DNA of 64,000 nucleotides. It comes from Tretioscincus oriximinensis. Its lineage: Eukaryota; Chordata; Lepidosauria; Squamata; Gymnophthalmidae. The stretch is taken from the NCBI GenBank assembly GCA_022410635.1, contig JAJVDF010000382.1, positions 419,252-483,251 of the forward strand, given 5' to 3'. Below are positions 55,233-64,000 of this stretch, piece by piece. Below the pieces are notes generated by a model. That model saw only the letters and a program-made list of their open reading frames with translations. It was not told the origin of the DNA and made no database searches. Numbering within the stretch: position 1 is the stretch's first letter; each line of letters begins with the position of its first letter. Position numbers and translations under genes: made by a program.

Positions 55233-58200
55233 AGAAACATCAGACTGCAGTTCTGTCCCACATGAAAAGACACCATTCTAATGTGTTTTAGCGGTATTCA
55301 TCCAAAAGTAGGCCATGTTAATGTATGCACCAATGCATTTTAGGGATTTGTTATAACAAATTTAATGTATGTTACCACTATTCGCATGCAAATCATGTGA
55401 ATAGTGAGGTTCTTAAAATGTATTAGCAAGCCTATGCAATAAAGTTCTTAAGTAGAATCTTACAAAGCAGGAATAAGAGCTTAAATTGAGTCAAGTTTGA
55501 AAGCAGCAAAACTTTAACAAATTTAAAACAATATTTCATTGTTGGAATCAGCAGATTCTGAGAGCCACCATTCAACTCGAAGTACTTAATCATTTTTCTG
55601 CCCCCCCAATATCTGTATTTCCAAACTATGCATATCTCACACTGATCTCTGGAAATTTCTAGTTCCTTTTACAGTTTTTTTCAAAAAATAATTATGCTTT
55701 AGCAAAGTTAGGGATCACCTGTACACCACAAAAGTATATCTTGCTGTGGGCTGTTGGTTTTACTTCAGCGATGGAAGCCTGAAGATCAAATTTTAAGAAT
55801 TAGGGCTAATGCCAGAATAAAAAAATATAACGTAGAGGTATTGTTAAGATTAGTCCACGATAAAAGATTACCAGTGAAAACTATTACACACAGTGCTTTG
55901 ATTAGACCGAAACCATGAACTCAATATGCTTGATTGAAAGCTGTGACAACTTGGTTTATAACTATGCATATAATAATACAAAATTATAGAAGCTAAAGGT
56001 TATTCATAGTTTGACACCCCTTATATGTAAGTTGAAATTATCTTGTCTTTTGCTCCTCAGCCTGAAAGAAAGTTTTGAGAATATTTGGTTTAGATTTATG
56101 CCCTGCCTGACACTGTTATTTTTTTTCCTATTGGAATACTAATGGATATCTAAAAATAAAAAGCTGTGAAGATCAGTGGCCACTATGACAAAATGAAGTA
56201 TATTCAGGTGGTTTATTATGATCTACGTATGCCTACGTGTATTTCTTCTCTTAAAAAACAAAAAAGATCTCTTTTAGCCTATTACTTTAGGAATACGAAA
56301 ACCTGTGGATTTAAAGGTGTATTCGCACTACACCTTAAAATGGGTGTAACTGCAGTGCCAGCATCCCCCATCCCCATTGTGTTACCATAAAAAACAACTC
56401 CAAAGTGCTCCTGCGTCCCTCGGTATGCACACCACTCATTTCTGCTATGGAGTTCATGGCCTAATTCTGTTGCCCGGCACTGCTTCTTTTGCCATTCACA
56501 TTAGTTATACTCTGGCTACGGAATTCTCCAAAGCTGCTCTCATGTGTGCGGGTGATCCCATCTCAGACTCTCACTGAGGTGCCTCAGCCTATTGGGGAAC
56601 TGGGCGTTCCCGGGCTGTGTGGCTGCACACGTAAGTTTTTCTGCCAGTTACTCCTGACCACCACCACCCCCTTCTATGCACAGGTCCTTTTGAGCAGCTC
56701 ACACTCCCAACCACGATCTCATTTTTCCCCAGGGAGGGGGACAATGTCTGGGACTGGATGGTAAATCTCGCAATTTGAGGCTAGATGTAAAGATTCATTG
56801 GCTCTTGGCTCATAGACAATGCTGGGAATTGTAGTAACATGTGGGACATGAGATGTCACCAGGATACAAGGAAATGTAAAGGGGAAACAGAAAACAGCAT
56901 GGAAAATTGAAGGTAGGTGGGGTGAAATAAAAAATGTGTTCTTCTGGATGTTAAATAAATATCAAAACAAAATACGTTGTGGAGAACTGCCCTATGACTG
57001 CCCCTCATGCGATTTTCGTACCGTGATGATACTTACATGATTAACAATCCGCCGCATGTGGAAGCTCCATTGCCCCAGATTATCCTTTGGCTTAATAGGC
57101 GTGGATTCCACACTAGGAAAAGGACAAATACCTGTGGTAAATGGACACCATGGGCCAACCTTATCCTTCTCTACTACAATGTACTGGGAAGACAACACAT
57201 AACCCAGGCATGGTTACTACTGGCATAGTCCAAGGAGAATCTATGAATGTTGTTGTTGGACCTTAAAATGGTTGATTTGCAGCCCCCGTTAAACCTGTCC
57301 ATATGAAAAAAGGGATGAAGTGCAAAATAAATATTTTCAACAGCTTTATTTTCAATAAAACATAGGAGGGATTTTTTGTCACCTTATAGCACAGGGGGAA
57401 AATGGAGGCAGGGTGGGATAAAATATGTAACAATAATGCAAAGCAGCCTTGCCAAGTTCCTTTAAAAAAGCTCTTTCCCAGGGTCTCTGCTTCTGTTTCT
57501 ACTGAAACTAATTGACTCAACGTCCTCAAAGTGTTTTCTTTAATTTTCAGGCTACTTACAGATTTTTCTTCTCATTGCCTACAAATAGTTTCAGTTTTTG
57601 ATGTGGAAAGGTTTGGATTTTGTTGAATCAAATATGAAATGTGTTCATGTCTAGAAATGCTAGTGATTCAAAAGTTTACATTTGCCAACTCCTTGCTACC
57701 ATTATTTTACAGGATTAATTTATCATATGATATCATCTATGGTGGATTAGTTATTAAGACTGGACAGCATTTAAACATTATGCAGAATAATAGCTTAAAA
57801 CCAAACAACTGCCAGACTTGTCTTACGGGCAAATTCCTCCATTCCCCCAAGGATTAACCCTATAATCCACACAATATGCTGATGCATGGCCATGAGAGAT
57901 TTTGGGTCAGACAATAGCATGGTTGCAGCACTCACTGGGTGGCCAAAGACAAGCCACTAGCTGCAAAATGGAGCTCCCAAAGTGGGGGAGGCTGCTTGTA
58001 AAACTGGGCTACCAGTATTCTAGCTTTAAACAAATTATGCAAAAAGAACAAAATGCTGCAATTATGTTTGATTCCCTATGACAAAATCATAACCAAACAA
58101 ACAATATTTGCAATATATTCCAAAATGATTTATTGATATTTTAGATAAGAACTTCCAGTTCCTGAGTGGCTTAGGATCATGGGATCATGTCAGATTTATG

Positions 58201-58449
58201 GAACATAGAAAGGTAGTGGAGCATGAATATGTTCAAACTGTAATTGCAGCTGTTCTTTAATTGGTATTCCCATAGATAAAGAGAATTTGGGTTAAAATCG
58301 GCCACAGGATTGCACAAATAGAGTGCTCCCAGTTTTGCATTGCTGAACTGCATGTTCAAATGACTTCATGGTGGGATGGAATTCCAACTGAACAGATATT
58401 ACATTGTCTTTTCCATTTCCATATTTGAAAGCTGATGTTATTTTACTAT
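55233..58449. other. 3.2 kb without a recognised feature
   Basis: AT-rich with one GC-richer patch at about 56300-56750. No known repeat or conserved protein. Confidence 0.5.
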
Positions 58450-58850
58450 GCAAACTGTTGCTCAGTCGTCCCATTGTGTAACCATAGCACATCAGGCCCT
58501 TCTGTCCTTCACAAAGGAGAAGCCTGGCCAAACTCATGTTAGTTGCTGCCATGACACCATTTATTCATCTCATCCTCAACTGCCCTCTTTTGCCTCCAAT
58601 TTTTCCTAACATCAGAGTATTTTCCAGGGAGTCTGTGGACAGAATATTTGAGCATCATCTTCAGGATTTGTCTTTCCAATAAGCAGTAAGGGATNATTTC
58701 CCTTAGTATTGCCTGATCTGTTTTCTGTTCAGTATAACTCTCAAAGACCTTCTCCAGCACCACAGCTCAAACACATCAGTTCTTTGGTGCTCAGCCTTCA
58801 TTATAGTCCAAGTTACACTGCCATACAGAGGACTGGGAAAAAACAAAGCT
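58450..58850 (-). mobile_element. BovB LINE, ORF C-terminal part
   Basis: Minus strand (58763-58539) reads VLEKVFESYTEQKTDQAILR, then ERQILKMMLKYSVHRLPGKY, DVRKNWRQKRAVEDEMNKW, and with a frame change HEFGQASPL then GTTEQQFA. The VLEK.xES..., DVRKNWRQ, EDEMxxW and TTEQ blocks in this order are characteristic of the BovB 3' coding end. Bases 58772-58840 continue with the upstream coding region. Stops and frame changes show decay. Confidence 0.82.
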
Positions 58851-59969
58851 TTCCAGTGGTGGGATTCAAATAATTTAACAACCAGTTGTCTTTTGGAAAC
58901 ACCATCTCAAGAGCTGTCATTCCAGGAAGCAGCAATCAGAAATGACATCCTAAGTGATCTTAAGTAATATTGGATCATGTTGCCCAGTTGATTAGCAATA
59001 TGTTACTCTTCCTATCAATAGTGTCATTCTAATTTTGTGCAGAAAAAACGATCTGCCTTCACAATTACAGAGTAGTCTGTATCAGTTTTGTTCTTTTGAA
59101 CAAGTTTCCTAACTTGCATTGTAAACACTGGAATGTTTTAGAACACTGGATTCCCAAAATAGTTATACATNCTTACTTAGATGCTTCTAAAATTTGGCAA
59201 GCAGAAGGGTTGTATCTATTGGAAGAAAATTAAGAGTGTACAGAAATACTGACTAAAGTAAAGCAGTGCATTATAAAACCTTACTTGGCAATAGATACTC
59301 AAACTGTTAGGGTANGTTCTTCATGAAATATGTTCCTGATGCTGCCTTGAACTCAAAGACTCTGTTAGAGGTTAATGGCTCTCATTTCCTTTTGTTTGGA
59401 AACTTGGACATTGTGACTGAGCTCAGCCCAGAAAGAATGCTTCCCCTCCACCGCTAAATTTGCCCTCTGGCACTCAATAAATAGGTTAAAATCAGCTTAT
59501 GCATTTTTTAAAAAACAAATAGTTAAAATACTGTCAAACTGAATATGTTTTTTTCAGTTTTTACTTTATTTTCTTCCCTCTTTGCCAGAAACTAGGTCAC
59601 ACAGGGTGTGTTATAAACTTTCAAAATGGAGAAACAATTTTTAAGAAAAATCACTTGAATGAAAAGATTCTTTTAATAAAATTTAATCTGGATACTTTCT
59701 ACACAGTTCAGAGTTTTCCACATTACTTGTGTTTAAGAAGATTTTTTAAAATGAGTGTGCTTCCTAGAAAAACTAGGATTCCCAAAATTCCCAAGACACA
59801 CCCAAAATTTAGAGTAGTCAGCAGTGTGAGTGCAAAATACAGATTTGGCTCCTTTTCAAATAATTTAGTATAGCCACACCCTTATTACATATGAGGGTTA
59901 TAGAACCAATAATTAAACTTACAGAATTTTCAAAAACTGTACAGACTAACATTCAAATGGGTGTTTGGG
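58851..59969. other. Mostly unrecognised; possible DNA-element fragment at 58854
   Basis: CCAGTGGTGGGATTCAAATA at about 58854-58873 resembles the end of a DNA transposon common in squamates. No partner end was found. The remainder is AT-rich. Confidence 0.4.
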
Positions 59970-60404
59970 TAGACTGACCAGATGACCCCTTTTGGGGGGG
60001 TAAATCCAGTTTGTGGGTGTCTACCCCCACTCACGGGGGCATGCAATTTCCCCGTTTTTTGCTAAGGGAAAAATTTATTTATTATTATTGTTGTTGTGGT
60101 GGTGGTGGTGGTNGTTGTTGTTATACAAAATTTTATTTTAAAATTCACTGCATCACCACTAGGNGACTCTGGCACCTGGGGCCAGCACCAGAAGGCACCT
60201 CCCCTCAGTAAAAATTAAAAAATGCAAATTTCTCACACATTTGAAAAAATTCTCACACACTTCAAAAAATTCTCGAGTGCTTCGCAGATTTCTTGGGCGG
60301 GGGTTTCAGAAGGTTATGCAGGCTGGTGANTGATTTGCATATTCATGAAATTAGCATGAATATTAATTACCCTGGATTGAGTCTAAGAAAATCTGGTCAG
60401 TCTA
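59970..60404. mobile_element. hAT-like MITE, GACCAG family, long type (copy 7)
   Basis: Left end TAGACTGACCAGATGACCCC, right end AAAATCTGGTCAGTCTA. Flanks TGTTTGGG (59962-59969) and GGTTTGGG (60405-60412) fit an 8-bp duplication with one change. It contains a (TTA/TTG/TGG)n stretch at 60075-60122, absent from copy 5, that accounts for part of its greater length. Confidence 0.88.
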
Positions 60405-63400
60405 GGTTTGGGGTTCTGGCAGGACAGGTGGGGGGTCCATGCAGTCACTGCATATTGCAACACATGTGCTGTAACATGTAAAGAAGTATGGCTCTTTTTA
60501 CACTAGGTTTGTTTGGTAATGGAGGAAAGCAATCTGCATGCACATGTAGGATTTGGGAGGTCCTTAGTGAGACCTAACATAACCTACACTGGCATGTAGA
60601 TAGTAGCTCCTCTTCCAAAATATATCCCAAAATAAAGCTAGTTATAAAAGGCCTAAAATAGCATAGCACACTTCTTGCCATAAATCACTTTACTATTTTC
60701 TTTGCCTTAGTTTCTGTCCTCCATAAGTCACCATTAATTCAGCTGGTGACTTTAAAGAAGACATCTCTCTGTTAAATTTTCAAGTGGAAATAATATTCAT
60801 AGTATTTTTACTACAGTAACCAAGTAACAGAGAGTACCAATGTATAGCTGAAATTAGCAACCTATCAGGCTGTCATTTTGGCCTCATTTTTCTATCTTTA
60901 GACACACAGCATTCAGAAGTCACAAATAATTACATTAATGGATTATTTTAATGCACTTTGCAACTTACACCCTGCAAACATTCTGCCCTTGGGGGCTTCT
61001 TGAACAACTTTTTACTTGATTCCTGAATGTGAAGAAATGATGTGCATTTCATATCATTTAAGCTGTAATTATATAGACCCAAAAGAAAATCATGTGGGGG
61101 GAAAATACTTTCACAAAACATTTATTCACATTCCAAGGGGAAATCCAAGATTGCAGAGACGGCTGATTAAAGATGAAGGTTCAGCTATAGGCAATATGAT
61201 CCTAATATTTGGCCCCAACACAGCCTGTTTAAGAAGACACAGTGATTACTGTATATGGCAGTAACAGCTGGTAGGCAACTCTCTTCATTGCTTGCCAGTG
61301 ATCACTGTGTCTCTCACCTGTCAAGTAAGATTTTAAACTTCAAATGGGGATATCTAATAGATGCTTACTGATCTCTAGGAAAGAGCAGGTGTTTGAAAGA
61401 CTCAGCCAGTATTGCTGATTTTATCCTTACAAGGTCTTCTTTTCAGCTAAAGCACAATTCAGACACACATACACAGAATCCCTTTAGCAACTGCCCTTAA
61501 CGTTACTTCTGCAGGATGCCGGATGCTTCAGCATGAACTTGGTCTATAGGCAGGGTACCAAATGTAAACAATAATAATCTGCCGGCTTCCTGTTTCTCTA
61601 CTTCCTGACAGAATTCCTGTTGCCTGTTTTATGATTTTAAGTTATGGTTTCTGCCTGCTTTTCTACACTGTTTTTTTCACAATGACAAAAGCTTGGGTGC
61701 CCAGCAGCTTCATGAAGCTTGCAATAGCCGTAGTANCNGCAGCCCAAATGTGAAAAAAAGTGAAATGGAGCTATTGTTGGGTTCTCGGCGGGGTCTGCTA
61801 GGAACTGTAGACCAAGCAGCAGGCTGTCTCTTCTGTCCAGCCTGCATGGGGCCATGCCCTGTGGACTACCACAGCTAGCCCTGGCTGGGAGAATCTGGGC
61901 CAAGTCCTGCCCACAGGAAACATTTTTGCTATTACAGGAAGTTGGCTGGGGGACACATCTATAATTCCATACAGCTGAATTTTCAATTAGGATAGCAGAT
62001 GGGTAGCCACAAGCCTGTTCATTATTTGTTTATTCTTTATCCTGAGATCTAAGAGAAATTTACAAATCAAAACCATGTGACATTGAGAACGCTTTACTCA
62101 TTTCAAATGAGCAAAAGACTATAGGTACTAAACTTTCTCGCCATGGCTATGGAATTGGCAGAGTGAAGTCATCATTACAAAGAAGCTGATCAAGCAGATT
62201 TTATTTTTAATTCCCATCAGGTAAGATGGATCTTTTGGTACTTTCTTCAGAAAATGTGCTAGGAGTTAGCCCATTAACTTGATATAGGTGTGATGTCTGT
62301 ATGGATGCATCTACACCCATTTAAATTAACTATAAGCCAGAAACAAGCGATCAGGCATACTTAAAAATGTACACTCTGGATGAATTTTCCCATACTGAAG
62401 TCTGAGAAATCTCACTTTTTCAACGTTTGGGATTCATAGTTCTGTAGCTGTTTGTTTTAAGCCAAGACATCCCACAAGGTTTGGAAGCAAAGAGGCAAAG
62501 AATGCCTATTGAGTGACCAGCCATTTATGAACATTCCGTAGACAGAGAAGTTTGGCTTGTCAATGAATATTGACTTTCAATTTCTTTCCCACCATTTCCC
62601 CTCTATTTTTACTATGCCCGCATGCCTGAATTACTGACCAGAAAGCCTCATTCAACATTACTTCATTATCAAATTCAAGAAATAGCAAAGCACATGGAAA
62701 TAACAAACACAATGGCAGGCACATAATAGCACAACAGTATAATGAAAGTCTTTCCAAAAGACTGTTAAGCAAAACCTGCTAGGCAGTGTCCTATATAATT
62801 CTGGTTTTCTCTGATGGCCCATACAAAGGGGAAAAGTCAGGCTAACTGTAGCCCACCACCACCTGGAGATAGTCTGGAGACTTATAACCACTTCTTGTTC
62901 ATCTGTGACCAAAAAATTGTAGCATAAAGAATTTTCTTGATAGGGAACAACTTACGATACTTGAGTAACTCAAACATAAAAGAATATTGAAAGAAAGAGC
63001 TTTTATAGTTTAATTTATCTCCCAGAGTTCAATATCTTATATCACAAATATGTCACCTTCCGTTATCATTTTGAAGATTTTATCACCCATAAAGTATGAG
63101 TGCTCAGGAGTTTTTCTACGTTAGTTGTTGCCTAAGACTCACAAAATAAAATTAGTCTATTGGTCCAAACTCTTAAAAAGAGTTTCTATGACATCTGGCA
63201 CCTTTTGATCAACATTACTCAAGAATCAGAGATGAACTTTTGATCAATGTATCTAAGATTCAGTGGTGGATAACTATCTCCATTCTCACGTTCAAAATCT
63301 TATTTGCAACTACTTGTAATGTTTTAGTGTTGGTTTGAATGTTAGTAGATTTTTGTTGCTCATTACTAGAGTATAAATAAACTTTTTTTTTAAAAAAAAA

Positions 63401-63537
63401 AAAGTCCTAAATTAAATGTGCCTGTTTAGCATCTTTGTAGTCCAAATGAAACAGGAATAAAAATACCTAAAAAGAACTATTCTTGTTTATTTGGAAAATC
63501 AATTTATCGCTGGAATAAACAAAATATTCAGCTTCTC
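60405..63537. other. 3.1 kb without a recognised feature
   Basis: AT-rich; a T9-A12 run lies at about 63383-63403. No known repeat or conserved reading frame. Confidence 0.5.
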
Positions 63538-64000
63538 TGGGGGACTCCACGCATGCGCGGCTGAAGGAAAGACNCAAGCCGGGTCTCCTCCGTAAACCGC
63601 TTGCAAAAAACTAAAAAAAGCTCAAATAAAAACCCAAATAAAAATATAAAAAACGACGGATAGAGACGGCGAAGGGAACGAGGATTCAAATCAAGACAGG
63701 CAAGAACGAAAAGGACACTAAAAATAAGCAAACTGTCAACAGAAGAACGAACCCCGATCGCCTTCCCGCCTGAACGAAAAAGACTGCCGGTAAGAGCTTT
63801 TTACCAAAATAAAAGAATGTCTATGACTGATATAAATCAATCGGAACCCTCAACTACAGTAAAAAATGACCTAACCTTAAATAAGCTGGACCAACTCATA
63901 CAAGGGCAAGTTAAAATAAGCGGGGAAATTTCTAAAATAAATACGGAAATAACGAAAATTGATAAAAGACTACAAGTAATTGAAAATATAGGACAAAGGC
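63538..64000 (+). mobile_element. L1 LINE 5' end (5' UTR and start of ORF1), runs off the window
   Basis: An abrupt change to GC-richer, CpG-containing sequence starts at about 63538 (GGGGGACTCCACGCATGCGC). A purine-rich, A-biased 5' UTR of about 280 bp leads to ORF1. L1 copies with 5' ends are uncommon and usually young. The exact 5' boundary is approximate. Confidence 0.75.
63817..64000 (+). CDS. L1 ORF1 protein, N-terminal part
   Basis: ATG at 63817 opens 61 codons with no stop to the window edge. The protein starts MSMTDINQSEPSTTVKNDLT and then shows heptad-like spacing (LDQLIQGQVKISGEISKINT, EITKIDKRLQVIEN), typical of the coiled coil that trimerises the L1 RNA-binding protein. The second Met two codons later could also start translation. 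The RNA-recognition and C-terminal domains lie beyond the window. Function in the family: coats L1 RNA and is needed for retrotransposition. Confidence 0.72.
   Translation, partial: MSMTDINQSEPSTTVKNDLTLNKLDQLIQGQVKISGEISKINTEITKIDKRLQVIENIGQR

Noticed and set aside
1054..63572. Scattered single N bases, roughly one per kilobase
   Set aside because: Most likely masked heterozygous or low-quality positions from assembly, not biology.

Overview
This is a stretch of vertebrate nuclear DNA built almost entirely of transposable-element relics. I recognise no host protein-coding exon, tRNA, rRNA or CRISPR array. The mixture of families points to a squamate reptile: tRNA-derived lizard-type SINEs, a BovB LINE tail, L1, L2-type and CR1-superfamily LINEs, a tyrosine-recombinase (DIRS/Ngaro-like) retroelement, and many short hAT-like and mariner-like MITEs. 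A lizard or gecko is my guess; the sequence does not settle the species. One run of N (8523-8677) and scattered single Ns are assembly artefacts.

Layout. 0-6 kb: the C-terminal part of a CR1-superfamily LINE (minus strand), then a long decayed tyrosine-recombinase retroelement (about 1.05-6.0 kb, plus strand). It has a TATA promoter, an intron-like 5' region holding a tandem repeat, gag remnants, the last residues of RNase H, a broken recombinase and an SGNH-hydrolase domain. 8-18 kb: a tandem array beside the assembly gap, a hAT-like element nested in a ~390-bp repeat, a CR1 fragment (ORF1 esterase plus ORF2 endonuclease), a mariner-like MITE with almost identical ends, and a second, minus-strand SGNH-bearing retroelement fragment flanked by direct repeats. 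17-30 kb: MITEs, SINEs, decayed L1 and an L2-type reverse transcriptase (minus strand). 30-37 kb: nothing recognised. 37-49 kb: MITEs, SINEs, an L1 3' end split by an LTR, a CpG-rich MITE and a 99-bp pure purine tract. 51-52 kb: a short coding-free relative of the first retroelement. 54-60 kb: a SINE nested in a SINE, a second LTR, a BovB tail and a MITE. 63.5-64 kb: the 5' end of an L1, with ORF1 open to the window edge.

How the parts relate. Three SGNH/esterase domains occur here in two unrelated retroelement types: twice in tyrosine-recombinase retroelements and once in CR1 ORF1. In the first retroelement the hydrolase keeps its catalytic signature residues while the recombinase has lost key ones. 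The 51-kb element shares promoter and 3' region with the 1-6 kb element and looks like its non-autonomous derivative. Seven copies of one MITE family (ends resembling TAGGCTGACCAGATGACCCC) fall into two structural types, three copies with good 8-bp target-site duplications. The L1 at the right edge is the only open, undamaged-looking coding sequence.

All assignments come from reading the sequence and translations; no database search was run. Family names are therefore class-level calls.
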